64,000 nucleotides of DNA from NCBI RefSeq assembly GCF_030246865.1, contig NZ_CP126738.1, positions 558,001 through 622,000 of the forward strand, written 5' to 3'. Below are positions 44,221 through 52,494 of the stretch, piece after piece. Positions within the stretch are counted from its first letter, which is position 1; every line of letters begins with the position of its first letter. The position numbers and the translations under genes were made by a program. Source of the stretch: Microbacterium sp. zg-B96. Lineage in GTDB: Bacteria; Actinomycetota; Actinomycetes; Actinomycetales; Microbacteriaceae. Below the pieces are notes generated by a model. That model worked only from the letters and a program-made list of their open reading frames with translations, was not told the DNA's origin and made no database searches.

Positions 44221-46758
44221 CTAGGGGACCGCCCCCGGGGGCAGGGGGGATGGGCTGTCGCCGGGGGCTGCCAGCCCGCCGCGCAGCTTGTCGAGCAGGT
44301 CCGAGCGCGACGTGGCGCCCAGCCGTTGGCGGATGCGGGCGATGTGGTGCTCGGCGGTGCGGGGCGAGATGAAGATCGCCGCGCCGATCTCGGCGTAGGT
44401 CTTGCCCTGCAGCACGAGCTGGGCGACATCCTGCTCGCGCGCGCTCAGCGCCGGCCCGGTCGCGGCAGCGCCCTCGTCGGTCGTCGGCTCGGCGGCGGTG
44501 TCTTCGCGGGGGTGCAGCTGCCGCGCGCAGGCCAGCAGCCGGGCCGCCACCCGGCGGTCATCGGTGCGCCCCGCGCCGTGGCCGGCCAGGCGTGCCCCGT
44601 CCCAGGCGAGACCGATCGAGGCGAGCTGTGAGGCGGCAGACTCGACCGCGTCCGGATCGACGCGACCGGCCAGCACATCCGTCCACACCCGCCCGGCCTG
44701 TGCCATGGTCGCGGCCGTGCGGCTGCGCGCGGCCGCCGACAGCAGCCTGCGGGCATGGGGTTTGAGCGACTCGGGATCGTTGGAGAGGATGCCGCGCTGC
44801 ACGCCAGCCCAGTACAGGGCGGTGCTCCACAGGGCGGGGGATCCGAGATGGTCGGTCAGCGCCACCGCGCGGTCGAAATGATCCGCGATGCGGTCGCCCT
44901 CACCCAGTCGTGCGGCGGTGACGGTGAGCTCGGTCAGCGGCAGCAGGATGAACAGATCGAACCGGACGCGCAGCAGCGACTCGCGCGCGCCGCGCCATGC
45001 GGTGGCCAGTGCCGCGGCGTCGCCGAACCGCCGGGCCACCCCCACCGCCACGGCATCCGACACGATCCGGTCGCGGGTGGACAACTCCCGCACCGCTGCC
45101 CGCACCCGCGCGCGGGCGGCCTCCGCCTCGTGCGGGCGCTCCCGCTGCATCGCCACCCATGCGCTCCACAACTGCAGCCTGTCGTGGGCCCACGCCCCGC
45201 CGTGTCCGCCGCGGACGGCGTCGGCGAGCACCGTGGCAGCCACATCCGGTTCGCCGAGCTGGAGCGCCGCGGTGGCCGCGATCACCGCCGGCAACTCGGG
45301 TACGGCTTCGGCCGACCCCGACGCGGTGTGCATCTCGGCGGCGCGGACGAGATCGCCCAGCCCCGCGGAGCCGTCGCCGTCGAGGGTGGACTGCAGGCCC
45401 GCCACGAGCAGCTCGGATGCCACGTCGAGCGTGGAGGGGACCCGCTGCGGCGTCGGCATCGCGCTTTCGCGTGCGGCTTCACCGTCGCCGACGGCGAAGG
45501 CCACCGCGACCGATGCCGCGGCGGTGCGCGGCGCGGTGGGCGGGTGTGCGCGGTGGATGGCGTGGCTGCGCTCGGTGAGCCCGCGTGCCGACCACAGGGC
45601 TGCGGCGAGGTCGGTCGCCTCGGCGGGGGCCGGGGTGCCGGCCTGCGCCGCGCGATCCAGTTCGACGCCGACGGCGTCCAGGCTGCCCAGCGCCCACGCG
45701 GCGCGTGCCCGCCCGAGCGCGGCTGTCGCGGCATCCGCCCCGGCGTCGGCGGCCAGCGCGAACAGCGCCAGCGCGCGCTCGGGCTGCTCGTCGATGAGGG
45801 AGTCGGCCCGTCGCAGCAGCCGATCGGCCAGCCGAGGCTCCCGCACGCGTGCGGCGACCGTGTCGGCGACGGTGTGCTCAGGGGCGAGCGAGAGCAGATG
45901 CAGCAGCCGGTCCGGTGAGACCGTGGCCTGCACCGCTTCGCGCACAACCGGTGCCGGCGTCCCGTCCATCAGCAGCAGCCCCTCCGCGTGCGCGGCGGCC
46001 ACGACGGTGTCGGCCGGATCCTCCGGCCACCCGGTGGGCGCACCTTCCAGCAAGCAGATCAGCTCGACCCCATCGCGCACCTCGGGATCGATCGTGCGCA
46101 GCCGGTGGGCGATGATCGCCGACAGGGCGTCGGAGACCGCGCGCAGGCTCTCCTGCTCGTCGGCGAGGGCGACTTCGTCGTCAAGATGCAGGGCCTCGAC
46201 AACGAGCCACGGCACGCCGCCGCACAGCGTCAGCAGGGCCTCCACGCGCCCGGGCGGAAGGGCGCGCTGGTGGGCGGCGAGCCACGCGGCGACATCGTGC
46301 GCGGAGAGCCGGTCCAGCACGATCGTCGGCCGCTCCTGCTGCAGCCGGCGCACCAGGAGCTGCAGGGGAGCGCTGCGCGGCCACGGCCGGCAGGCGACGA
46401 CCACCTCGCAGGCGGGATCGTCCAGGCGGTGCAGCACTGCCTCGAGTGCCTCGGCATCGAGGCGGTGCGCGTCGTCGACGAGGAGCACGTCGTCCGGCTG
46501 CGCCGCGCTGAGATCAGCCGCATCGGTGACGCGGGTGATGGCGCGCCCCCGCGCCTGCAGGGCGCGGCGCACGTGGCGTAGCACGCTGGACTTTCCGGAG
46601 CCGGCGGCGCCAGTGACGACGGCCCGGGCCGGGGCGTCGTCCGTCGTCAGCGCCGCGATGTGACTGTGCGCGAGGCGGGACCACAGGGCCGGTCTTTCCG
46701 TGGCCGGCTCGGCACGGATCACCGAGAGCGGCGGGGACGAAATAGAAGCCAATGACAT
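44221..46758 (-). CDS. Large ATPase-LuxR transcriptional regulator, IniR-like
   Basis: STAND/LAL-type regulator of 845 aa. Walker A VVTGAAGSGKSSVL (about 47-60) and Walker B DDVLLVDDAHRLD (about 90-102) start the NTPase; DRLSAHDVAAWLAAHQ belongs to the helical winged part. A long TPR-like middle (about 300-760) follows. The C-terminal LuxR helix-turn-helix is LSAREQDVAQLVLQGKTYAEIGAAIFISPRTAEHHIARIRQRLGATSRSDLL. Mycobacterial IniR, regulator of iniBAC, has the same layout and similar length. ATG 46758 has GGAG four bases upstream; ATG 46794 overlaps the Hsp70-like stop region less plausibly. Probably activates the neighbouring promoters in response to a bound ligand or partner. Confidence 0.84.
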   Translation of the reverse strand: MSLASISSPPLSVIRAEPATERPALWSRLAHSHIAALTTDDAPARAVVTGAAGSGKSSVLRHVRRALQARGRAITRVTDAADLSAAQPDDVLLVDDAHRLDAEALEAVLHRLDDPACEVVVACRPWPRSAPLQLLVRRLQQERPTIVLDRLSAHDVAAWLAAHQRALPPGRVEALLTLCGGVPWLVVEALHLDDEVALADEQESLRAVSDALSAIIAHRLRTIDPEVRDGVELICLLEGAPTGWPEDPADTVVAAAHAEGLLLMDGTPAPVVREAVQATVSPDRLLHLLSLAPEHTVADTVAARVREPRLADRLLRRADSLIDEQPERALALFALAADAGADAATAALGRARAAWALGSLDAVGVELDRAAQAGTPAPAEATDLAAALWSARGLTERSHAIHRAHPPTAPRTAAASVAVAFAVGDGEAARESAMPTPQRVPSTLDVASELLVAGLQSTLDGDGSAGLGDLVRAAEMHTASGSAEAVPELPAVIAATAALQLGEPDVAATVLADAVRGGHGGAWAHDRLQLWSAWVAMQRERPHEAEAARARVRAAVRELSTRDRIVSDAVAVGVARRFGDAAALATAWRGARESLLRVRFDLFILLPLTELTVTAARLGEGDRIADHFDRAVALTDHLGSPALWSTALYWAGVQRGILSNDPESLKPHARRLLSAAARSRTAATMAQAGRVWTDVLAGRVDPDAVESAASQLASIGLAWDGARLAGHGAGRTDDRRVAARLLACARQLHPREDTAAEPTTDEGAAATGPALSAREQDVAQLVLQGKTYAEIGAAIFISPRTAEHHIARIRQRLGATSRSDLLDKLRGGLAAPGDSPSPLPPGAVP

Positions 46759-46798
46759 GGTTCTCCTGGACGGGCGCGCACCGGGGGCGGGCACCCGA

Positions 46799-48640
46799 TC
46801 AGACGGTGTACTCGGGCGGACTCGGCTCGGACAGCGGGCCGGGGTCCGCGGGGGTCGGTGATTCGGGTGTGGGGTCCGACGTCTCGGGGGCGGGGTCGGT
46901 GGGCTCCGGTTCCGGTTCCGGATCGGTCGTGGGCTCCGGTTCGGGCTCGGGGTCAGGCTCGGGCTCGGGGTCGGGCTCGGGCTCAGGTTCGGGATCCGGC
47001 TCCGTCGTCGGTTCCGGCTCGGGAGAGGGGTCGGGGGCGACGACAGGCGCCGCCGGGTTCGGCGCGGGGGTGGGCCTGCCCGGCTCGGCGGACGCGTCGG
47101 CCGAGCCGGGGCGCGCCGCGCTGCGCGGCGCAGCCGGGTTCGCGGTGGCAGGTTCGCGTGGTGTCGCCCTGCCGGGGGCGCGCCGCTCGGACGGACCAGG
47201 GGCGTCTTCGGTCGCGGGCGGCGCCGGAGCCGTCACCAGCGGGGCGGCCTCCGGATCGGAGGTCGGCAGGGCCTGCGGCTGCGCGCCGTCCCACGCCCAC
47301 GGCAGCATCGCCGAGGCGCGCTGAGCGTCGTCGTCGCCCAGTGCGGTGTCGACCGGCGCTCCGCCCAGCGCTGATGCGCTCAGGGTGATCATCGTCGCCG
47401 CGAGCGCGACCACGCCGGTGCCCGAGAGTGCTCCGGCACCGATGCGACGGAACCAGGATCGTGGCGGTGCTGCGGCAGCGGTGGCATCCGCGGCGTCGCC
47501 GGCGGCCCCGTCCGGCAGCGCGGGCGCATCGTCGAACTCGGCCACGGCGCGCGGTGCCGCCGCCAGACGCTGTGCGGCGAGAGCGCCGGCCGCGCCCAGG
47601 GCGATGATCGCCTTCGGGTCGGCATCCGTGGCGATGGGCAGGTCGAATCGCGCGGACAGCCGCTGCGCGATGCGCGGGATGCGGGAGGATCCGCCGGTGA
47701 GCAGGATCGCATCGACGCGATCGGCGGGAACAGCGGCCGATTCGAGCGCGTCGGCCAGCGTCTCCGCGGTGCGGTCGATCGCCTCTTCGATCATCGCCTC
47801 GAACTCGTCGCGGGTGAGGCGCACCGTGGTCTCGCGCTCTCCCAGCAGCACCGGGATAGACGCATCGCTGTCGAAGGACAGTGCCTCCTTGGCATCCACG
47901 CATTCGCGTCGCAGCACCGCCACGCCCATCCGCGCGCCGCGATCGACGGCGAGGGCTGCGGCGGAAAAGCCCGCCACACCGAGCGTGTGACGCAGCACCG
48001 CGTCATCGAAGTCGGCACCGCCGAGATCGCGGATGCCGGTGGGCTCCCCGGCCGGCACCAGGGTGTCGTCGGCGTCCTTACGGAGGATGACGGCATCGAA
48101 CGTGCCGCCGCCGAGGTCGTAGACGGCGAGGGCATGCCCCGGTTCCAGCGGGTTGATCATCTCGTAGCGGCGGGCCGCGGCCTCTGGCTCGCTGACGATG
48201 GCGACTTCCCCGAGTCCGGCTCGCGCCAGCGCCCCGGCAATCAGGTCGGTGCGGTAGCCGCCCCAGGTGACCGGCACCGTGACCGCGACGGCATCGGGGG
48301 AGTGGCCCTCGCGCTCGCGGATCGTGTCCACCACCCACGCCACCATCCGGGCGAACAGCTGCTCGGCGGTGAAGCTCTGGTCTCCCGCGACGATCGGCAC
48401 ATCATCGCCCACCCGACGCTTGAACTCCCGGATCAGACGGTCCGGCGCGGTGAGGCCCCGGCGCTCGGCGGCATCCCCCCACAGGAGCTCGCCCGAGAGT
48501 GCGAAGGCGGAACTCGGGACGCTGTCGGCGTGACGTCCGAGAGCGAACGGAGTCGTCGAGATCTCCCCATTCGATCCCACACGTGCAACGGCTGCAGCTG
48601 TCCTACTGGTTCCGACATCGACGGCGATGACGTACCCCAC
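46799..48640 (-). CDS. Hsp70-like ATPase with transmembrane helix and Pro-Glu tail
   Basis: Protein of 613 aa. Residues 1-370 form an Hsp70 actin-like ATPase: VGYVIAVDVGTSRTAAAVAR (phosphate 1), VTVPVTWGGYRTDLI, VSEPEAAARRYE, AVYDLGGGTFDAVIL (phosphate 2) and LTGGSSRIPRIAQRL (adenosine). The peptide-binding domain of DnaK is absent. A linker leads to one membrane helix (about 402-425, GTGVVALAATMITLSASALGG), then an extracytoplasmic Pro/Ala/Thr/Glu-rich segment ending in PEPEPDPEP repeats and PPEYTV. It is therefore a membrane ATPase, not a chaperone of usual form. GTG 48640 follows GGGAAGGGA. It precedes the LuxR-type gene by 40 bp, probably in one transcript. Confidence 0.84.
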   Translation of the reverse strand: MGYVIAVDVGTSRTAAAVARVGSNGEISTTPFALGRHADSVPSSAFALSGELLWGDAAERRGLTAPDRLIREFKRRVGDDVPIVAGDQSFTAEQLFARMVAWVVDTIREREGHSPDAVAVTVPVTWGGYRTDLIAGALARAGLGEVAIVSEPEAAARRYEMINPLEPGHALAVYDLGGGTFDAVILRKDADDTLVPAGEPTGIRDLGGADFDDAVLRHTLGVAGFSAAALAVDRGARMGVAVLRRECVDAKEALSFDSDASIPVLLGERETTVRLTRDEFEAMIEEAIDRTAETLADALESAAVPADRVDAILLTGGSSRIPRIAQRLSARFDLPIATDADPKAIIALGAAGALAAQRLAAAPRAVAEFDDAPALPDGAAGDAADATAAAAPPRSWFRRIGAGALSGTGVVALAATMITLSASALGGAPVDTALGDDDAQRASAMLPWAWDGAQPQALPTSDPEAAPLVTAPAPPATEDAPGPSERRAPGRATPREPATANPAAPRSAARPGSADASAEPGRPTPAPNPAAPVVAPDPSPEPEPTTEPDPEPEPEPDPEPEPDPEPEPEPTTDPEPEPEPTDPAPETSDPTPESPTPADPGPLSEPSPPEYTV

Positions 48641-48689
48641 TACGTGTCCCTTCCCCCCGGAATTCGGACAACGGCCTTGCGGTCGCGCT

Positions 48690-48696
48690 ATGTATA
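48690..48696 (-). promoter_or_regulatory. Candidate -10 (TATACAT) of the Hsp70-like gene
   Basis: TATACAT on the minus strand, 49 bp upstream of GTG 48640. Upstream of it (48712-48737) lie two overlapping hairpin-type inverted repeats, GCGCACC/GGTGCGC and GGGGTGC/GCACCCC, which could be operator sites. Confidence 0.45.
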
Positions 48697-48768
48697 TCAC
48701 CTGTCAGGAGGGCGCACCAGGGGTGCGCATGCACCCCCGAGCACGCGACCGTCATGCGGCGTCATGGG

Positions 48769-48795
48769 CTGGCACTCGCGTTGCGGGAGTGCCAG
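48769..48795 (+). promoter_or_regulatory. CIRCE operator 1 (HrcA)
   Basis: CTGGCACTC-N9-GAGTGCCAG is a perfect 9-bp inverted repeat with nine-base spacer, matching CIRCE (TTAGCACTC-N9-GAGTGCTAA) at the GCACTC/GAGTGC core. It surrounds the -35 element of the groES promoter. Confidence 0.85.
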
Positions 48796-48809
48796 CGTCC
48801 CCGTACACT
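48781..48809 (+). promoter_or_regulatory. groES promoter
   Basis: TTGCGG (48781-48786) and TACACT (48804-48809) with a 17-nt spacer. The -35 lies in the spacer of CIRCE 1 and CIRCE 2 begins five bases after the -10, so HrcA on either site would block RNA polymerase. Confidence 0.75.
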
Positions 48810-48813
48810 GGCG

Positions 48814-48840
48814 TTAGCACTCTCACTGGGTGTGTGCTAA
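48814..48840 (+). promoter_or_regulatory. CIRCE operator 2 (HrcA)
   Basis: TTAGCACTC-N9-GTGTGCTAA matches the CIRCE consensus in 17 of 18 arm positions. It lies across the expected transcription start. Confidence 0.88.
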
Positions 48841-48871
48841 CGAGTCTTCAGTTTCAAGAAAGAGGTAGACC

Positions 48872-49168
48872 GTGTCGGTTTCCATCAAGCCGCTCGAGGA
48901 CCGCATCGTCATCAAGCAGGTCGAGGCCGAGCAGACCACCGCCAGCGGGCTGGTCATTCCCGACACTGCGAAGGAGAAGCCCCAGGAGGGCGAGGTCGTC
49001 GCAGTGGGCCCCGGTCGCATCGACGACAACGGCAACCGCATCCCGCTGGATATCGCCGTGGGCGACCGCGTGATCTACAGCAAGTACGGCGGGACCGAGG
49101 TCAAGTTCGGTGGCGACGAGCTGCTGGTGCTCTCGGCGCGCGACGTGCTGGCGGTCGTCGTCCGCTGA
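48872..49168 (+). CDS. groES: Co-chaperonin GroES
   Basis: Full-length 98 aa co-chaperonin forming the heptameric lid of Gro[48 protein letters not shown] covers the mobile loop, and [28 protein letters not shown] the core strands. GTG start after AAGAAAGAGG. No groEL follows; a terminator comes 17 bp after the stop, so groEL must be elsewhere, as in several actinobacteria. Control by two CIRCE elements is visible upstream. Confidence 0.97.
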   Translation: MSVSIKPLEDRIVIKQVEAEQTTASGLVIPDTAKEKPQEGEVVAVGPGRIDDNGNRIPLDIAVGDRVIYSKYGGTEVKFGGDELLVLSARDVLAVVVR

Positions 49169-49184
49169 GCAGCGACGCTTTGTG

Positions 49185-49215
49185 AAGGACCCGGATGCAC
49201 TGCATCCGGGTCCTT
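49185..49215. terminator. groES terminator
   Basis: AAGGACCCGGATGCA/TGCATCCGGGTCCTT, a 15-bp perfect stem with a minimal loop. The A and T ends make it usable on both strands. Confidence 0.85.
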
Positions 49216-49234
49216 CGTCGTCGTTGGGGGCCCC

Positions 49235-49240
49235 TAGGCT
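49235..49240 (+). promoter_or_regulatory. TAGGCT -10 box of rarD (leaderless)
   Basis: TAGGCT ends six bases before GTG 49247, with no ribosome site between them. Confidence 0.55.
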
Positions 49241-49246
49241 GGATCG

Positions 49247-50185
49247 GTGATGACGGCTGCTGCTGCTGACCCCGCTCGCGAACGGATGCTCGGCGGCGTC
49301 TACGCGTTCATCGCGTATTTCCTGTGGGGCTTCATGCCTCTGTACTTCCTGCTGCTGGCCCCCACCGGGCCGTGGGAGGTCGTCTCGTGGCGGGTGCTGC
49401 TGTCGCTGGTGTTCTGCCTGCTGCTGCTGAGCGTGACGCGCTCCTGGCCGAAGATCCTGGCGATCATCCGCCGCCCGCGGCTGCTGCTGTGGACCGCGGT
49501 GGCCGGCGCCCTCATCTACGTCAACTGGCAGGTCTTCCTCATCGCCACGCTCACCGGCCACGTGCTGGAATCGAGCCTCGGCTACTTCATCAACCCGATC
49601 GTCACGGTGCTGCTGGGCGTGCTGGTGCTGCGCGAGCGGCTGCGCGTCACGCAGTGGGTGGCCATCGGCATCGCGGTGGCCGCAGTCCTCGTCATCGTCG
49701 TGGGCTACGGCACGTTCCCCTGGATCGCGCTCACGCTGGCCGCCTCGTTCGGTGTCTACGGCCTGGTGAAGAAGCAGCTCGGCCCTGCGGTGGATGCCAT
49801 CAGCGGACTGACGCTGGAGTCGTTCTGGCTGATGCCGGTCGCGATCGTGCAGCTGGCGGTCGTTGCGGCTACGACCGGGATCACGATGGGCTCGGCGGGG
49901 CCGGGGCACGCGGTGCTGCTGTGCCTGGCCGGCGTGATCACCGCCACGCCGCTGCTGTTCTTCGCCGCCGGCGCGCGCCGCGCGCAGCTGACCGTGATGG
50001 GGCTGCTGCAGTTCGTCGCGCCGGTGCTGCAGTTCGCGATCGGGGTGTGGCTGGGCGAGGACATGCCGCCGGAGCGCTGGGTCGGGTTCGCGCTGGTGTG
50101 GGTGGCGCTGATCCTGCTGACGGTTGATTCGCTCCGTCACGCCCGCCGCGTTCGCGGCGTCGACGACCTCAGTGCGATCACCTGA
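49247..50185 (+). CDS. rarD: EamA-family transporter RarD
   Basis: DMT-superfamily permease of 312 aa with ten membrane segments in two EamA repeats. GGVYAFIAYFLWGFMPLYFLLLAPTGPWEVVSWRVLLSLVFCLLLL is the RarD-specific N-terminus and SFGVYGLVKKQLG links the repeats; GAARRAQLTVMGLLQFVAPVLQFAIGV closes the second. RarD proteins were named for chloramphenicol sensitivity, but transport substrates are not established. GTG 49247 fits a leaderless message; ATG 49250 is the alternative. Confidence 0.88.
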   Translation: MMTAAAADPARERMLGGVYAFIAYFLWGFMPLYFLLLAPTGPWEVVSWRVLLSLVFCLLLLSVTRSWPKILAIIRRPRLLLWTAVAGALIYVNWQVFLIATLTGHVLESSLGYFINPIVTVLLGVLVLRERLRVTQWVAIGIAVAAVLVIVVGYGTFPWIALTLAASFGVYGLVKKQLGPAVDAISGLTLESFWLMPVAIVQLAVVAATTGITMGSAGPGHAVLLCLAGVITATPLLFFAAGARRAQLTVMGLLQFVAPVLQFAIGVWLGEDMPPERWVGFALVWVALILLTVDSLRHARRVRGVDDLSAIT

Positions 50186-50276
50186 GCGCAGCGGCATCCG
50201 CTGGTCGTTATCGATCCGAGACCCTTCTGTTTCAGACCGTTAACACATCGCAACACTGACGACGCGGACCCACGAT

Positions 50277-50282
50277 TAGGTT
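50277..50282 (+). promoter_or_regulatory. Candidate -10 (TAGGTT) of the substrate-binding protein gene
   Basis: TAGGTT lies 59 bp before ATG 50342. CTGACG about 15 bases upstream is a weak -35 candidate. The leader then carries TAGGGAGC as ribosome site. Confidence 0.45.
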
Positions 50283-50341
50283 GGACGCACCGGAGCGGCA
50301 CCCGACGAAGCCGCGCCTTCATGAATCAACTAGGGAGCACT

Positions 50342-51697
50342 ATGAGCGTCTTCACACGTTCGCGCGGCGCCAAGGTCCTCGGCGCAGTCGCCGTGGCCGG
50401 AGTCAGCGTGATCATCCTTGCCGGCTGTACCAGCGGCGGGGGCGAGCCTGAAGAGACAGCAGGCGGCGAAGCCGCAGGTTTCGAGTTTCCGATCGACTGC
50501 GATGCAGCGGCTCCAGCGGCGTACACGCCGGAGTACTCCTCGTCTTCGACCGGGCCCGGCACCGACCTGACGTACACGATCGGCACGGCCCTTCCCGTCA
50601 CCGGGAACCTGGCGTTCCTCGGCCCGCCGGAGATCTCGGCCACCGAGTACGCCGCCGCAGAGATCAACGCCGCCAACAAGGGTGTGCAGATCAACCTCGT
50701 GCAGGGCGACTCGGGCGACACCGACAACAAGGCATACGAGACGGAGATCCCGCGTCTGCTGGGTGAGGGCGCCACGGCCATCGTCGGCGCGGCATCCTCT
50801 GGCACGTCGCTGCAGTTCATCGACTCCGTCATCGCCGCCGACGCGATCCAGTTCTCGCCCGCGAACACCTCGGCTGCCTTCACCGGCTACGAGGACAACG
50901 GCCTGTACTGGCGCACCGCTCCCTCCGACGTCCTGCAGGGCGAGGTCCTGGGCAACCTGATCGCTGCCGACGGCAACGAGACGCTGGGCATGATCGTGCT
51001 CAACGACTCGTACGGCACCGGCCTGGCGTGCTTCACGAAGGAGTCGTTCGAGGCTGCCGGCGGTGAGGTCGTCGCGACCTCGCTGTACAACACCGGTGAC
51101 ACCACCTTCTCGACGCAGGTCGAGGACGTGCTGGCAGCCGGCGCCGACGCGATCGCGCTCATCACGTTCGAAGAGGTCACCACGATGATCCCCGAGTTGG
51201 TCGCGGACTTCCCGGCCGACAAGCTCTACTTCGTCGACGGCAACCTGTCGAACTTCGGTGATGAGTTCGAGGCGGGCACGCTGGCAGGCGCCAAGGGCAC
51301 CTACCCGGCGGTCGACCCGGCCGCGACGGACGAGTTCCGCACCGCCCTCGAGGCGTTCTGGGTCGAGCAGGGCAATGCCCCGCTGAAGGACTTCACCTAC
51401 GCGCCCGAGTCCTACGACGCAGTCGTGCTGCTGGCACTGGGTGCGCTGGAGGCCGGCTCGACGGCGGGCCCGGATGTGGCAGCCCACCTGCAGCAGGTGT
51501 CGGGTGGCACGGGTGAGGGCACGAAGTGCACGACGTTCGCCGAGTGCGCCGACATCATCGTCGCGGGTGAGGTCGCCGATTACGACGGCGTCTCCGGCCC
51601 GGTCACCTTCAACGAGGTGGGCGACCCGACCGAGGCGACCATCGGCGTCTTCCAGTTCGACGACGAGAACAACTACAGCTTCCTCAACATCGGCTGA
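50342..51697 (+). CDS. livK: Branched-chain amino acid ABC transporter substrate-binding lipoprotein
   Basis: Periplasmic-binding-protein type I lipoprotein of 451 aa. The signal peptide ends in the lipobox ILAGC (Cys near residue 30), so it is tethered to the outer face of the membrane. The mature part has LPVTGNLAFLGPPEISATEYAAAEINA, AIVGAASSGTSLQFI and MIVLNDSYGTGLACFTKESFEAAGG, typical of LivJ/LivK. ATG 50342 with GGGAG five bases upstream is preferred over ATG 50321. Convergent with the four livHMGF genes on the other strand. Ligand could be another small amino acid or amide. Confidence 0.9.
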   Translation: MSVFTRSRGAKVLGAVAVAGVSVIILAGCTSGGGEPEETAGGEAAGFEFPIDCDAAAPAAYTPEYSSSSTGPGTDLTYTIGTALPVTGNLAFLGPPEISATEYAAAEINAANKGVQINLVQGDSGDTDNKAYETEIPRLLGEGATAIVGAASSGTSLQFIDSVIAADAIQFSPANTSAAFTGYEDNGLYWRTAPSDVLQGEVLGNLIAADGNETLGMIVLNDSYGTGLACFTKESFEAAGGEVVATSLYNTGDTTFSTQVEDVLAAGADAIALITFEEVTTMIPELVADFPADKLYFVDGNLSNFGDEFEAGTLAGAKGTYPAVDPAATDEFRTALEAFWVEQGNAPLKDFTYAPESYDAVVLLALGALEAGSTAGPDVAAHLQQVSGGTGEGTKCTTFAECADIIVAGEVADYDGVSGPVTFNEVGDPTEATIGVFQFDDENNYSFLNIG

Positions 51698-51711
51698 TCA
51701 GCCTGAGGAAC

Positions 51712-51747
51712 AGCAGCGGCCCCGGTCTTCGGACCGGGGCCGCTGCT
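51712..51747. terminator. Bidirectional terminator between livK and livF
   Basis: 16-bp perfect stem AGCAGCGGCCCCGGTC/GACCGGGGCCGCTGCT with a TTCG tetraloop, 14 bp after the livK stop and 24 bp after the convergent livF stop. Confidence 0.9.
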
Positions 51748-51771
51748 GTGTGTTCGCGGGTGTGGCGCGCG

Positions 51772-52494
51772 TCAGGCGCCGAGGGTGCCCAGGTACAGGC
51801 CGATGACCTTCGGGTCGTTCAGCAGTTCGCGTCCGGTGCCGGTGTACGCGTCGCGGCCCTGGTCGAGCACGTAGCCGCGGTCGCAGATCTGCAGGCAGCG
51901 GCGCGCGTTCTGCTCGACCATGATCGTCGTCACGCCCGCCTTGTTGATCTCCGACACCCGGATGAACGCCTCGTCCTGCCGGGCGGGGGACAGCCCCGCC
52001 GACGGCTCGTCCAGCAGCAGCACGTGGGGGTCCATCATGAGCGCACGGCCCATCGCGACCATCTGCCGCTCGCCGCCGGAGAGCGATCCGGCGCGTTGAT
52101 TGAGGCGCTTGGCGAGGTCGGGGAAGATCGAGGTGACGAATCCGACCCGCTCGTCGAACGCCTTCGGACGCTGGTAGGCGCCCATCTGCAGGTTCTCGGC
52201 GATCGTGAGGCTGGGAAAGACGTTGCTGGTCTGCGGCACGAAGCCCACGCCCTTGGCGACGAGCTTGTTGGCGCGCAGACCGGTGATGTCCTCGCCGTTG
52301 AGCAGCACCGCGCCCTCGCGCACCTTCACCTGGCCGAAGATGGCCTTGAGCATGGTCGACTTGCCGGCACCGTTGGGCCCGATGATGCCGATCAGCTCGC
52401 CCTTGGCGGCGGTCAGGTTCGCGCCGTTGAGGATGTTCACTCCGGGCAGGTAGCCGGCGACGACGTTGTCGAGCTCGACGACGTTCACGCTCAC
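51772..52494 (-). CDS. livF: Branched-chain amino acid ABC transporter ATP-binding protein LivF
   Basis: ABC ATPase of 240 aa. Walker A is IGPNGAGKSTMLKAIFG, signature SLSGGERQMVAMGRALMMDP, Walker B HVLLLDEPSAGLSP, and switch region VEQNARRCLQICDRGYVLDQG is LivF-like. GTG 52494 overlaps the livG stop. Last gene of the minus-strand livHMGF operon. It energises amino acid uptake together with LivG. Confidence 0.94.
   Translation of the reverse strand: MSVNVVELDNVVAGYLPGVNILNGANLTAAKGELIGIIGPNGAGKSTMLKAIFGQVKVREGAVLLNGEDITGLRANKLVAKGVGFVPQTSNVFPSLTIAENLQMGAYQRPKAFDERVGFVTSIFPDLAKRLNQRAGSLSGGERQMVAMGRALMMDPHVLLLDEPSAGLSPARQDEAFIRVSEINKAGVTTIMVEQNARRCLQICDRGYVLDQGRDAYTGTGRELLNDPKVIGLYLGTLGA

Noticed and set aside
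46898..47010. Simple-repeat locus independent of a gene
   Set aside because: The GGTTCCGGCTC-type repeats encode the Pro-Glu tail of the Hsp70-like protein in frame.
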